Shown: positions 39,227 to 50,283, counted from the stretch's first letter. The stretch is 64,000 nt of DNA from Brachynemurus nebulosus (GCA_035578155.1 JAPWDM010000005.1:38464108-38528107); one strand, 5' to 3'. Numbers and translations: made by a program. The notes: generated by a model from the letters alone, not told the origin.

Positions 39227-42220
39227 TCAATAAATTGATATTTATCTTCGTTTATTTTTTACTTGTATTAATAACAAACAGATTTTCATTTCTTTCCGCC
39301 AAGGTTTAAAAAACCTCGAATATAAAAACCAAACCATACGGACGACACCGAATAGATTAGACATCCTGGCAACGCTAGTCGATTGCTCAGTAAATATTTA
39401 CAACTGATACTCTCTAAACTGAAAAATTTTTAGTATCGAGCAAGCCATGAATCTTCGAACAATATTCTCACATTCTAAAAACTGTCATAACCAAACATGC
39501 GTGTTACCTAGTGACACCATACACACTATCTATATGCTCTCGGTAAATGAGTAGGGTTTTTCTTAGTTCCTTTATGCATCTATCAGATGCGACTATGGTT
39601 ATAATATTATGTACAGTAGATTTATACATTCTTACAAAATAATATAGTCAGTATTCTTGTCACTCTCTAGGATGTTGTACCGTGCAATCTATAACCTATA
39701 ATTCGTGACTTAATACGAATGACAGTCACATTGAATAGAATGACAATAGAATCCAAGGAGCTTGAACACTTGTATCCATGCTCATACACTAATGACATTC
39801 TAACCGAGTACGCTCAAACCATGCAAATAATGCAGATATTCCTAATTATCAATGACATATTTTTGTTTCTGTGGTTCTCGACTCTGTCAGATTACATAAT
39901 TTGAGTAATGTAAAAAAATATTAGGTCGTGTGATATAAAATATTGGATTCCTGGTGTTCCTCTGATTGTGAGAGTGATAATAATTGTTTGCGAAGAATCT
40001 GCGTCCACTAAAGCTCGATGGATATCATTATAACAGAGGCAGATAATAGTTTCCTATAAGACTAGGCGCATGCATGCAGTTTTTAATCGACTGTTTAGTT
40101 GAACGTTAAACGACTATAGGATCTTATGGACTTGCGAATTATTTTCTCCATTTAAATAGAGTTGATTTTGCAAAAATATTGTAATCATAGACCAAATACT
40201 TTCTAGTTTTCGTTTATTTCGTGCTAATAAGCACGGAAACTAAACTAGGGTAGCATTACCAATATGTTTATATGACAATATCGGAGAATATACCGTACAT
40301 ACACACCCATAGATATATTATATGTTACTGTACCGGAAGCGATAAGATTAAAGGGACTCATTATATCTTCCAAATGGTTCAAGATTTGCAACTGGATCCC
40401 TCCTTTCCAAATGTAATTAAATACCAACATTTTATCTACGCCCAAATACGTAAATATATCGTTTCTCATGTCAGTTTCTAGCAAATACAAATTGAAATTG
40501 TTAATAATAATATCTCTTTCGCATATGTATATGCAGGACCGGATTCACCTCTGTGGAGGCGCTAGGGTACTTCTCATGTGGTGACCCCTGGGTAGGTTAC
40601 ATGTGGAGGCGCTTGGGTACTTTTGTGTCGAAATATCCCTGGAAAAATAGAATTTAGGAACAAAAAAACGGAAAACAACCGAAAATAATGTTTATATACG
40701 TAAGATACATTTTCATCTCTGTGACGTCATAAAGTTCATTCAGCAGTTTCTGAATGGTTATTTGAATTGTAAAAAATTGAGCTTTATGTCTATATATATA
40801 TATGGTCCATTTCACTGAAGTTTAACCATGATTCATCACTTATAAATTTAAATAATTTCCGTTTCCTTAGCTTTATCTCTTTCATTCTTGCAAATGCGGA
40901 AATTTTAAATATGCAGTTTATTTTTAGAAAAGAATAGACGATTGATTTGTTTGGAATATAAGAATTATTTAATTTTTTAACGATGACTCATGCTCAATTG
41001 TATTTGAAACGGGGTATATAAATGTTTTTTGTGGCATTTTGTTCCATTTTTAAGGTAATTAAAATAAAAATAACAGGATAAGCCAAGAATCAAATATTTC
41101 AAGATTTTCGTGTGAAAAATGAAAAATGTCTTTTAGTTTTTCAAAAATCTATCAGTAAATTCCTGATGTCCACAATATAAGAGCCGTCTTTCTCCATCTC
41201 TCTCTAAGGGCCTCCAAGGGCAGGACTAACAAACTGCCTACTTCATATGAAATTATCTATGTGTAAAAATGTCAGCAAAATTTTTGCTTTTTACCATAGG
41301 ATTGGTAAGATTGAAAAAATTATAATAGTTAATTAACTCACATTAAGAACTAATGAATTAATTTTAAGTCTGACAGTTCAAGTTCCACAACGTACTCAAA
41401 TGAATAATATAAGAAATTATAGAATTTTTTTTTATAAACGGTTAATCGAAAAAAGGTACTCAGTTACAACGAGTTAATTAAGAAATTACTCAGAAAAAAA
41501 ATCACATACTTAGTGCCTTATAAATAAAACAAAAAAAATTATGCACAGTCAACAGTCCATTGTTTCTATTTTACAAAAGAACAATAGATGAACATTACAG
41601 GTAGTCATTTGTTTTAGATAACACCCGCAATTGAATAGAAAAAGCTAAGCGCTTATAGTATTCATTTATTTATTATATCTTTTGTTTTGAGTGTAGTAAA
41701 ATAAATCAAATTCTATCATATGATGTAGTATACTATGTCGGTCGAGTCTTCGACTGCATTCAATTCACCATCTGCTCATTACCTGGACCAGGTTTTAGCC
41801 AATCACAGCATACCAAACACAGGTTGTTGTGTGGTGATTTCAGTCTCGTAAACTGATTACTAAAAACATCTGCTCGGTAGATCGGCCACTACGTCATATA
41901 TATATTTTTTTTGGTTTTGAAACTTTGTATAACTTTGTAAATGGACGGATGGATGCATTTTTGATACACACATATCCACGGTATCTTAAAAATATGTATT
42001 GGAGGAACAAACCACTATAAACTCCACACTTGGCAGCTGTTCTTTTAGATACAACATCTTGCTTTTTTTTATTGAAAATAAAATATTGGTATGGCTCATT
42101 TAATAAACCACTTATGAAAAAGGATAATTTCGACACTTTTTTTTTAAAATTTTATAGAGTATTCCTTTTAGGTGGAAAAGTTTTAATTTCCTTTTAGTTC
42201 ACGTTTTCATCAAATCTATA
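39227..42220. other. AT-rich intergenic stretch
   Basis: No gene seen. A GGCGC-rich piece at about 40535-40640 (GTGGAGGCGCTAGGGTACTT twice with variation) looks like a fragment of a hAT-type MITE. A GC-richer, apparently unique patch lies at about 41735-41895. Confidence 0.4.
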
Positions 42221-42804
42221 GTTTTAACTAGGGTTTCCGATTTCTGGTCGAAAAATCGATCTTCAAAATGGATTCGAATCGTCAAACCAAAAATCGATGT
42301 AGGAGAAAATCGGCTTACAAAAGATCGATCTGGCGAAAATCGATTCAATTTTTGTACTTACAGAAAATAAAAGATATATAAAAGTTTTAATAAAGTTACT
42401 TATTGGGTCATCACACATCAGTTTCAAAAAAAAAAATGTTTAATTTCTTTTGAGGATGAACTGCTGAATTTAATATGAATAAAATGGTTTCCAATTTGCG
42501 CTAAAAGCGTCACATAAATCCAAAATTTGACACAATTTTCTATAAATGAATCATAAAAGTCGTAAAATTATTTGACAACATAAATAGTTAAAATATATTT
42601 TACAATAATTTTGAAAAAATATCATATTTTTACTAAAAATATTTTAATTTAAATTCGAAAAAATCGATCTCCGATCCCGTAAATTTTTCACAATCTCTGT
42701 ATCGATTTGATATCCAAAAGAATCGATTCGAAAAATCGAAGATCGACTCTTCAGGAATCGATTTTCGATAAAATCGAATCGAGATCGGAAACCCTAGTTT
42801 TAAC
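42221..42804. mobile_element. hAT-type MITE, ATCGATT-rich, copy 1
   Basis: The element is 42229-42796 (568 bp), with ends TAGGGTTTCCGATTTCTGG and inverse TAGGGTTTCCGATCTCGAT. The exact 8-bp duplication GTTTTAAC is on both sides (42221-42228, 42797-42804). The outer parts are dense in ATCGAT/AATCGATT words on both strands. A second copy is at 60188-60617. No transposase coding. Confidence 0.88.
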
Positions 42805-43334
42805 CCACAAAAAATTATGGGTCGTAACACAAGTGCGAATCAAAAGAGAGAGAAAATCTTCGTTATAATTATTATTTATTATTTTTGTAGTTATCCAAAA
42901 TTGATTTATGCTACTACTTCATTTGGGTTTAACATAGTTTTTAATGTAACATGCTCAAAATTTAATGTAGCCACAACAATGCAATAAATAACGCCTTAAC
43001 TTTTTAACGGAATTATTAATGGTACTAGACGTTAGACGATAGCCCGGGTATCGACTTTTTTTCAAAACGTCAATGGAGCCTAATGTATTATTTATTGCCT
43101 TCTTTTGGCTACATTAATGTTTCTTCGTTATTATTGAGCATTCTCAGTACGACTATACTCATAAAAGTATAAAAGTGATTTGACTTATCGGAGAAGTGAT
43201 CGAATTTTTAAAAAATTTTTTAAATAGGAGCTACCTTGTGGAATTTGATAACGGAAATTTATAAAACTTGGTAGGCTTGTATTTCATCACATCTTAGTAA
43301 CTTAGATTTCACTTCAGTTATTATATGCGTTAAA

Positions 43335-43568
43335 ACCATATGCAGGGCCGGATCTAGGGAGGCAGCGAGGACACTTGCCCCCCAGCAAGATTTTAGGGGC
43401 GCCAAAACGGTGAATTAGACCTTTTTTTGCTTGTCACTGCTTGCAGGGAAATATTTTAAAAAATGTGGGTGCCCAAAATGTTTAATTTGGCGTTTTTCTC
43501 GGGAAGGGCGCCAACGGCAGTTTACCCCTCCCCCTCGTAATAACTGTTGGTCCGGCCCTGACCGTATG
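43335..43568. mobile_element. hAT-type MITE with CAGGGCCGGA ends
   Basis: The element is 43343-43560 (218 bp), with ends CAGGGCCGGATC and inverse CAGGGCCGGACC. The flanks ACCATATG (43335-43342) and ACCGTATG (43561-43568) are an 8-bp duplication with one change. It lies only 50 bases outside the left end of the large inverted-repeat element. Confidence 0.8.
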
Positions 43569-43827
43569 TAATAAGACTTTCGACGAACTTCGACATAGAA
43601 AACTAAATTATATAACAGTAGAAGAGCTGTGCCGATACGGGAGCACCGCAAAACGGAGTAACTTGAACCCCTTTGACGATGTTTGAAAGCGTGTGACTTA
43701 CGGTCCTATTGTACCCATTTTACGGTACTACACATTCCGAACTGATGAGTCATCAAACTGTATCGATGTGCAAACCTTGACCTTTGACCCGGCACGTACT
43801 GAGTACATGTATTTAAAATTTGTTGTT

Positions 43828-44521
43828 GACATTTGACCCCAACACTCGCTTATACTGTTAGCCTTGAAATTCCTAAGAGGTGAGTCAATACCAGCGACCA
43901 AATTAATTTATGTTAACCCATTATGCATCATCACAATTTACTTATAACAATTTCATTTTGTGTTAACCCATTACCAGCCAAACCTAACGCATGCGCAGAC
44001 TGAATTTAAGTACACGACGCATGCGCAGACTAAATTTTAGGTTATAACTTGATAGCTGGGGTACACTACCGCGTCAAAAATGTGGGGATACCCTAACTCG
44101 GGGGTGGCCCCAAACTTTTGACACCGTACTGTACTTAAATTTTTGGTACACTGCCGTGTCAAAACTGTGGACATGACATTTGACCCCAACACTCGCTTAT
44201 ACTGTTAGCCTTGAAATTCCTAAGAGGTGAGTCAATACCAGCGACCAAATTAATTTATGTTAACCCATTATGCATCATCACAATTTACTTATAACAATTT
44301 CATTTTGTGTTAACCCATTACCAGCCAAACCTAACGCATGCGCAGACTGAATTTAAGTACACGACGCATGCGCAGACTAAATTTTAGGTTATAACTTGAT
44401 AGCTGGGGAACACTACCGCGTCAAAAATGTGGGGATACCCTAACTCGGGGGTGGCCCCAAACTTTTGACACCGTACTGTACTTAAATTTTTGGTACACTG
44501 CCGTGTCAAAACTGTGGACTC
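43828..44521. repeat. 347-bp tandem repeat, left arm
   Basis: Two direct units, 43828-44174 and 44175-44521, both starting GACATTTGACCCCAACACTC or close to it. Each holds two copies of ACGCATGCGCAGACT and three of the about 20-base motif around CCGYGTCAAAA. Mirrored in the right arm at about 54213-54906. Confidence 0.9.
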
Positions 44522-44730
44522 CCCCTGGGCAAAAAGGTATCCTATCAGTTTTTGAAGCGTACTGTACGTGCAAACCTTGACCCTAACACGCGCTTGCCTT
44601 AATTGCATCATCTTAAACGAACTACCGCATCAAAAATGTGGGATTACCCTAACCCACGGGGTGGCCCAAACTTTTGACGCCGTACTGTACTTATATTTTT
44701 TGGTACACTACCATGTCAAAAGTGTGGACC
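44059..44730. repeat. Iterated motif array, left arm
   Basis: A motif of the form GTACACTRCCGYGTCAAAA, or its inverse (CTTTTGACACCGTACTGTAC), occurs nine times. Orientations alternate in a fixed order: forward near 44060, 44150, 44405, 44491, 44626 and 44701; inverse near 44117, 44459 and 44670. Ordered, inverted, evenly built iterons near a terminus look like binding sites for a replication or transposition protein; that role is inference. Confidence 0.7.
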
Positions 44731-46485
44731 CCCCTGACCAAAAAGGTGTCCGATCACTTTTTGAAGCGTACTGTGCTTATTACGTGCAAATCTTGGCCTC
44801 ACTTAACTGCGTCATCTTAAATTGGGTGCGGTCGCTAACGATAAATTTTGTCGGGGGCGCACTGTACCAAGCGCTAGATTTTAAGATTAGACTCCGGGGT
44901 CCAGATTTCTGACCGCTACTGTACTGTAAATCGAGTGTCTACTGTACTTTTCAACAAGTTTAAGCCTGTTTTCAGCAAAGTCAGCACTTTTTTAATTTGT
45001 TTATTTATATAAGTTTTAATTTAAAAAAAATGTTTAAGATTTTGATGACTCAGCAATTTCTTTGTTTGGATTTCAAATACGAAATAGTCTTCTTGGAATT
45101 TTTAATTTATGGCCTGATTGTTGAATTATAATTATAGTATGATTCATACAAGCGGGGATTTTTGTTATATTTGTTTATTTATATAATAATTTTGGATCAT
45201 GTAATAATTTTAAAATTGTTTATTTAAGATTGGGAGGCCGCTAAATTTTGTGGGGGCACTGTACCAAGCGCTACCGCAAAACTAACTTCAGACTCCAGGG
45301 TCCAGATGTCTGACCGCTACTGTACTGCCGGAAATTTGGGTGTCAACTGTAACTCAGGGGTTTTTTTGTATATTTAACCTTGGAAAATTCCAGGAATTTT
45401 TATCAGTTTTAACATAAACAAACAACTAATAATTAAATGTTTGTTTTAGCTGAATTATGATCGTAAGACTCATATAAGGAGTTTTTTTTGGTATAAGAAA
45501 GATGACGTCATGGAATATTAATGAGTTAAAAAATTGTTTAGTAAAAAATTTCACCCATTGTAGGCCTCAAACAAGAAATTATTTTTATCAGTTTTAATAC
45601 TTTAACATTTAACCTACAGTGACCAATTTTTTAGTTAACTAACAGAAGTTCTTGAAATTTTAACAAGTTACAAAAAATATTACTTCTTATGTTGCACAAC
45701 ATTTTTGAATTTGACTGTAGCACAAAACTGTTCCTATATCAAACGAAAATTATCTGAGATAATTCAGTATGTACATATGTATAGACTCTGTATATTAAAA
45801 ATATTTTATGTATACACTCTGTATATTGAGAATAAGAAAGAAAATTTGTATATAATTTTAATTTTTATGAATACTAGTAAACGAATTGTATAGCCATTTA
45901 TGAATAAGTATTAAATCTAATTATAAAATAATTTATAAATATTGCAAAAAATTTGTTTAATCAGCAAAATCAATGTATATCATTTTAATACTGATACATA
46001 TTTATATTAGGGTATAATAGTATTGTATTTAACATTTTTAAACAGAATAAAAGTTCAATTTTTGGTTTTAAATTACTATAAGTTAAACACGTCGCTTAAT
46101 ATAAAAATGATAACAGCATTGAGTTTTACTAAATTTTTAAGTCTGTAAAATCAAAATTTTTTATAGACTAGAACATTTTGAATTTGCTACTCTATCATTA
46201 ACATACAAATAATATCATGTATATATAACGGGTGTATATTTAGTATTTTTAATAAATATTTTAGTATACAGGGTGTATCATGAAATATGCTTTTCAATTA
46301 GAATAATAAATTTCATAAGATTTTTGTTAATACTCTTATAGGTTAACGAAAGAAACTTTTTGCTGTAAAAAATAGGGGAATGCAGGGTAATAATTAAATA
46401 AAACGCACATATTTTTTTTAAAATTTTATTTATAGAATATGCATACAAAAAATTAAATTGCTTAAATCTATATATTACTTAAAAT

Positions 46486-46971
46486 CTATTTATTTTCCAT
46501 ATAAAAATTTTTTAAAAGAATACAATTTTCTAATGAACAAATTTTATCTGAATGAAGCATACAGCGTCTTGAATAATATTCATCTCGCAGAATGGAAATC
46601 TTCGGTACATCAAATATTTCTTCCAAATTCAAAATCCACGGCTGGTTTTCGGTACCATCAAACAAACTTGATATCCATTTCTTCTTTTCACCACCCTTGA
46701 CGTATATAACATCATATTTCTTTAATATAGGTTTCAATATGGTATGAAGTTTTTTGTATGGAATAAATCCATACGACCAAGGTATCCCATGCCAATTTCG
46801 GTAAAGCCAACTGGCTACTCGTTGATATTTCTTCGGCAACTCGTTGAAATCAAACGGTGCGTCGAATATAAGATGTAATATATCATCCGAATTTTCTGCA
46901 GCAATACCAACTTCTTTAAAATAAAATTCGTTGTTAGCTCCTTGATAGCCTTGTATGTCAAGAAACGCCAT
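46486..46971 (-). CDS. 161-residue DIQGY-type protein, left-arm copy
   Basis: Identical in sequence to the gene in the right arm at 51761-52246 and in mirror orientation. The protein starts MAFLDIQGYQG and has a mixed alpha/beta composition with aromatic-rich segments (WLYRNWHGIPWSYGFIPY at about residues 57-74). There is no signal peptide or membrane segment. A VIYVKGGEKKKWI segment at about residues 88-100 follows, resembling the arthropod transposon/virus-associated family of small proteins that begin FxDIQGF and contain a VKGxEKxxF/WL motif. I know this family only as uncharacterised; a nuclease-like fold is conceivable but not shown. The start is fixed by the mirrored TATA/initiator promoter (47018-47025 and 46993). 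The stop overlaps an AATAAA signal. Confidence 0.8.
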   Translation of the reverse strand: MAFLDIQGYQGANNEFYFKEVGIAAENSDDILHLIFDAPFDFNELPKKYQRVASWLYRNWHGIPWSYGFIPYKKLHTILKPILKKYDVIYVKGGEKKKWISSLFDGTENQPWILNLEEIFDVPKISILRDEYYSRRCMLHSDKICSLENCILLKNFYMENK

Positions 46972-46991
46972 TTTTTACCGCCACCGTAGAA

Positions 46992-47025
46992 CTGAAATTA
47001 TTCACACAATCCACAACTTTATATA
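46992..47025 (-). promoter_or_regulatory. Core promoter of the left-arm 161-residue gene
   Basis: Mirror of 51707-51741: TATATAAA at 47025-47018 and a TCAGT initiator with its A at 46993, 32 bases apart, about 22 bases before the ATG. Confidence 0.7.
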
Positions 47026-47134
47026 GAATAATTAAAAGTAGTGGGGGTAGTTAGTTAATTTGTGGAACGTATTCGAAAATGGCTCTTAATAGCTATTGCT
47101 AGTTTACCATCAAATTACAAACTGTTAATAATAT

Positions 47135-47311
47135 TTAGCACATTTGTGAGTACCAGGTTCTTTTCACTTTAAGACCTAGTGATTTAAGGAATGCTAAATT
47201 TTCAGGTGAAATGTGTTGTTGCTCAAAAGTTTTACGTTTAATGATCTTAGGTTTCGAAAGTCCTTTGCTAGGTTCTCTAGCGGTGGACTGCGCTGAATTG
47301 TAAATTAACAT
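47135..47311 (-). CDS. Small basic protein, 58 residues, left-arm copy
   Basis: Identical to the right-arm gene at 51421-51597 (mirror). Starting at the ATG, the protein begins MLIYNSAQSTA, is rich in K and R (KPKIIKRKTF) and has a conserved-looking tail ENLAFLKSLGLKV. It may be a small DNA-binding or virion-type peptide; this is inference. It lies upstream of the 161-residue gene on the same strand. Confidence 0.55.
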   Translation of the reverse strand: MLIYNSAQSTAREPSKGLSKPKIIKRKTFEQQHISPENLAFLKSLGLKVKRTWYSQMC

Positions 47312-47488
47312 GGTTCCAAAATGTAATTGTTTTACCACGAAAGTATAATTTTCAACGAAAGAGATGTTAACTCTTTGACAACCACCGGTAAATAGATAAT
47401 ATTTTATGTAAGTTCAACTATTTTATACCCTTCAACCATGATAAGGTGTATAAGCTTGAGTATAACTCAGCAAATTATATAGCGGTGG

Positions 47489-47700
47489 TGACGTAACACA
47501 CAAATGCGGTGGTTGTGTTGCGTTTGTGGCGGTGGCGGTGTTTGTGTGGCGGTTGTGTGGTGGTGGCGGTGGTGTTTGTGCGACGGTGGCGGTGGTGTTT
47601 GTGTGGTGGCGGCGGTGGTGTTTGTGTGGCGGTGGTATTTGTATGGTGGTTTCGGTGGTTGTGTGGTGGTTGTAGGGGTGGCGGGGTAGCAGCGGTGTTT
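47489..47700. repeat. GGT/GGC trinucleotide tract, left arm
   Basis: About 210 bases of imperfect GGTGGCGGTGGTGTTTGT-type repeats. Open frames in all directions here (poly-Gly/Val/Cys or His/Thr/Pro) are products of the repeat. The identical tract in inverse sits at 51032-51243. Confidence 0.9.
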
Positions 47701-47808
47701 GCGGCTGACATGCACAACTTTATCATTAATTCAATCGAAGCAGCAATTTACTGTAGACAATAAATCGGTGGTGACATCTCGCGGTGTTTGTTGAACGCAA
47801 TATCTAAA

Positions 47809-48675
47809 TTAATCATCATCATAATCGCTAGCATCTTCTTTATCAGTTTCATCCAGATAATCACCTAGTTGCTCAATAACATCAGCCTTTTTAAGTTCAC
47901 GAAGTATAGAGAATATTTCCTGACCGACAGTAGTTTCTCTTAAAGCATCTAACTCTTCGATTGAAGCTTCACTATCGTCAACGTTAAACAATATGTTTTT
48001 ATTTTCCTCTAAACTCCGAATAATATTGAGTATTTTTTCACCAGTCTCTGAAGTCTCGTATAAACGTCGTAATTCATCTATTAAAGTATTAGGATTATGC
48101 CAGTATTTTATTTTTTTCGATTGCCCATTAGCATTTTCCGAGTCGTTGTATTTGATACGCTTAGCAAGTAGTTCTTGGTCCGTTGAATTGACTGGACGTT
48201 TTATTGCTATTCGTTCATTAGAATCCTCACCTTTATTTTGAGTTTCTTTGATTAATAAAATATCCAAAAGAGTTTGCAGAGCTGTAGTTAACTTGGGAAT
48301 GATAACAGTTCCACTATCAGAAGTGGTTAAAACCCTGTTATTAGACTCATTGCTGGGTGTGTAAACACTATTTTGATTTCTTAAATTATTAAATTTAGTT
48401 TGAATTGCTTTTGATGCAGCTTTAATTCTTTATTCAAGTGGATTGACCCTTTCTTCAACTTTATTGTTTAGAAATTCATCATCAACATCATTCCTCCCGG
48501 TATCATAACTAGATAAGTCATCAGCCGTGTCTAATGTTTGTCTTTTTAGCGGATCAAGAGAGTAACTATTTTCAAACCTTTTTGGTGAAAATTCCCGCAT
48601 ATGTGTATTTCTTATATGACGTGAAAGAGAATCTTTCCGCGAGAAGCTTTTATAGCACCGCGTACACTCGAACAT
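47809..48675 (-). pseudogene. C2H2 zinc-finger protein gene with one in-frame stop
   Basis: From the ATG at 48675 the frame encodes a single N-terminal C2H2 finger (CTRCYKSFSRKDSLSRHIRNTH, at residues about 4-25 of the product). A hydrophilic, acidic, Ser/Asp-rich stretch follows, then a TAA at 48430-48432 after 81 residues. The same frame resumes at once and stays open to 47809 (about 207 codons more), with an acidic tail ending DASDYDDD. Both parts share the frame, so the simplest reading is one gene of about 288 codons broken by a nonsense change; readthrough, a small intron or two separate genes are alternatives. The zinc-finger motif suggests DNA binding. The last bases lie at the inner edge of the left arm. 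Confidence 0.65.
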
Positions 48676-48738
48676 TATAATAGATGTGTAAAGCTCAACT
48701 AGTCTTACAAGATTAATTCAGAATTGTGTTAGCGATTA

Positions 48739-48746
48739 CTTATATA
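48739..48746 (-). promoter_or_regulatory. TATA box upstream of the C2H2 gene
   Basis: TATATAAG on the minus strand, about 65 bases before the ATG at 48675 and directly next to the CCA/CCG tract. No good TCAKT initiator is at the expected distance. Confidence 0.5.
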
Positions 48747-48749
48747 CTC

Positions 48750-48837
48750 CACCACCACCACCGCCGCCGCCGCCACCTCCACCACCACCGCCGCCGCCAC
48801 CGCCACCACCACCACCACCGCCGCCGCCGCCGCCGCA
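48750..48837. repeat. CCA/CCG trinucleotide tract
   Basis: Almost pure CCA, CCG and CCT triplets, upstream of the C2H2 gene. The poly-Ala/Val frame across it (48729-48911, minus) is a repeat artefact. Confidence 0.9.
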
Positions 48838-49253
48838 AACACCACATCTGAGTTGCTCATTTTACTCCATGAAGTAGCTGTTGACATCCGGCTTACACAT
48901 TTTGCCCCCATTACGCTCTTTCGGTTTGGAAATTAGTTCAGAAAAATGAATGAAGAGCCATATGCAAGTGTCAGGTGACTCAACACCAACATTAGAATAC
49001 TTGCTCCTGAATATAGGCAATTACATTGCGTTGCCAACTGCGTCCATACCTACTGAGAGTCTTATCATAATTCAAGATATAATTTGGGAGGTTCTAGTGT
49101 GTTGTAAAATAAGAACAATATAAAAATTTATACGTAAAATAATTTATTTTTTAATAAAATATACGTTTCAATATTAAAATTAAAAAGTAAATCAATTCAT
49201 TTTCACATCTGACAGTTTCCTTAAGCTTACACCAAACATCATACATGTGATAG
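48838..49253. other. Spacer between C2H2 and OB-fold-like genes
   Basis: About 400 bases without a gene. It holds the 3' flank of the OB-fold-like gene, including AATAAA-type words on the minus strand near 49150. Confidence 0.4.
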
Positions 49254-49616
49254 CTACTTGCTAAATTCCACATTATGTAAAAAACCACTAGAATCAGTTC
49301 CTTTATATGTAATAAAATATTGTCCTGTACGTAAACATTGCATGGTCTGCTCATCCAAATCCGTGAATCGTTTTGGAAGGAACACTTGAGCATCTGCAAG
49401 TTCCACCGCAACCGCTGGCCCATATCGAGTTTCCATGCGTCGTACATCAAGAATTTTCCACGTTTCATACGGCTTGAGTGTAGATAGCGATTTGAATGGT
49501 TTACCAGCACCAAGTTTATTCAACTTCTCCAAAACCGGATCCATTGTTGTATCAGTGGCAGTAAAAGTGGTCCACAGATCACTTATACTTAACTCAACAC
49601 CGTGTTGTTCAGACAT
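49254..49616 (-). CDS. 120-residue probable OB-fold-like ssDNA-binding protein
   Basis: A complete frame from the ATG at 49616. The protein starts MSEQHGVELSI. Its core (residues about 66-120) reads KPYETWKILDVRRMETRYG, then AVAVEL, VFLPKRFTDL and a C-terminal ITYKGTDSSG. Alternating beta-strand segments with a conserved YGxAVxVEL...VFLPxRF pattern recall the small OB-fold-like proteins common in arthropod transposons and DNA viruses; a role in binding single-stranded DNA is inference from that resemblance. No signal peptide or membrane segment. It is the best-looking gene of the central region: no stops, balanced composition, and a CCA tract 60 bases upstream like its neighbour. Confidence 0.75.
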   Translation of the reverse strand: MSEQHGVELSISDLWTTFTATDTTMDPVLEKLNKLGAGKPFKSLSTLKPYETWKILDVRRMETRYGPAVAVELADAQVFLPKRFTDLDEQTMQCLRTGQYFITYKGTDSSGFLHNVEFSK

Positions 49617-49676
49617 TTTGCCAATACACTGCCAATTTCTATTACAGCACGTCGCTTAAATAAATTATGAGTTGCC

Positions 49677-49740
49677 ACCACAAAAACCACCACCACCACC
49701 ACCACCACCACCACCACCACCACCACCACCACCACCACCC
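49677..49740. repeat. CCA trinucleotide tract
   Basis: Near-perfect (CCA)n followed by CCCC, about 60 bases upstream of the OB-fold-like gene. Confidence 0.95.
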
Positions 49741-49883
49741 CAACACAACTACAAAATTTGAGTTGCTCATTTTACCCCACCGGTATGTTTATTCCCACAC
49801 AGCTACAAATTAAGTTACTCTAAAGCAACCACACCTTCATATGATCAGTGTTTATACACCACAACCAATGGAAAATATCAAAT

Positions 49884-50058
49884 AAACATTAACATTTATT
49901 TAGTAATAAGGTATAATGCATATTTTGAGTATTCAACAAAAACTTTAATACTGATTAATAGGTATTGGTCAATTCCACTGTTACTCAAAATATACGTTAT
50001 ACCTCATTACTAAATAAATGCTAATGTTTGTTTTAACAACCGTGGAATTGGTCAATAC
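49884..50058. repeat. Inverted repeats between OB-fold-like and Cys-rich genes
   Basis: 49884-49931 pairs with 49982-50029 (words AAACATTARCATTTATTTAG and GGTATAAYG...ATATTTTGAGTA), an imperfect stem of nearly 50 bases. Within it, TATTGGTCAATTCCAC (49964 on) faces GTGGAATTGGTCAATA (ending 50058). A second version of the shorter pair lies at about 50410-50524. It could be a replication origin, terminator or bidirectional regulatory site. Confidence 0.65.
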
Positions 50059-50094
50059 TTATGATGTGGTAATCAGGTGATTGATTTTACTAAA

Positions 50095-50283
50095 TTATTC
50101 GCAATTGCAGCGGCTTTTACATGTGGGACAGTTTACATAATTACAAACACAATTTGGAAATGGCATCATACATCGTTTACAACACATGCAAATTCGTTTT
50201 TCGTTTCGACACCTATCACAATACTCGGGGAAGGAACACTTACACTGTGGTGGTTGAAATTTACAAATACCACAAATCGGCAT
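50095..50283 (-). CDS. Cysteine-rich mini-protein, copy 1
   Basis: Sixty-two residues from the ATG at 50283 (MPICGICKFQPPQCKC...). About sixteen cysteines come in CxxC, CxC and CxxCxC groups (CGICKF, CKC, CDRCR, CMCCKRC, CVCNYVNC, CPTCKSRCNC), so it probably binds zinc or another metal through several small knuckles. There is no signal peptide. It is not a named family I recognise. The ATG is preferred because TATAAATA (50353-50346) and TCATTT with its A at 50321 form a promoter just upstream. It is a tandem duplicate of the gene at 50562-50750. Confidence 0.65.
   Translation of the reverse strand: MPICGICKFQPPQCKCSFPEYCDRCRNEKRICMCCKRCMMPFPNCVCNYVNCPTCKSRCNCE

Larger units (their letters stand above)
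43617..47815. repeat. Left long inverted arm of the 11.5-kb element
   Basis: The inverse of 50917-55117. Coordinates sum to 98732 in the inner part and 98734 in the outer part, so the net length difference is only two bases. Differences noticed: one substitution at 44409 (A here, T equivalent in the right arm), an A8/A9 run and a 4-base TTTA-type difference near 45030, and a 3-base difference near 45091. Contents from the outside: 347-bp tandem repeats with iterated motifs, about 1.5 kb of AT-rich non-coding DNA, the 161-residue gene, the small basic protein gene and a GGT tract. Confidence 0.95.

Noticed and set aside
41735..41895. GC-richer patch with AGCCAATCACAGC, possible host promoter (CCAAT box)
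   Set aside because: No TATA or initiator at a proper distance and no downstream exon; left as a note only.
46458..46700. Frame antisense to the 161-residue gene (and its mirror at 52032-52274)
   Set aside because: It lies fully opposite a better-supported gene with a promoter and polyadenylation signal.
47467..47763. Overlapping frames of Gly/Val/Cys and His/Thr/Pro at the triplet tracts (and their mirror at 50969-51265)
   Set aside because: All frames of a GGT/GGC repeat are open; there is no non-repeat domain.
49151..49513. Second 120-residue frame on the minus strand overlapping the OB-fold-like gene
   Set aside because: It is a shadow frame; the other frame has the recognisable pattern and the better start.
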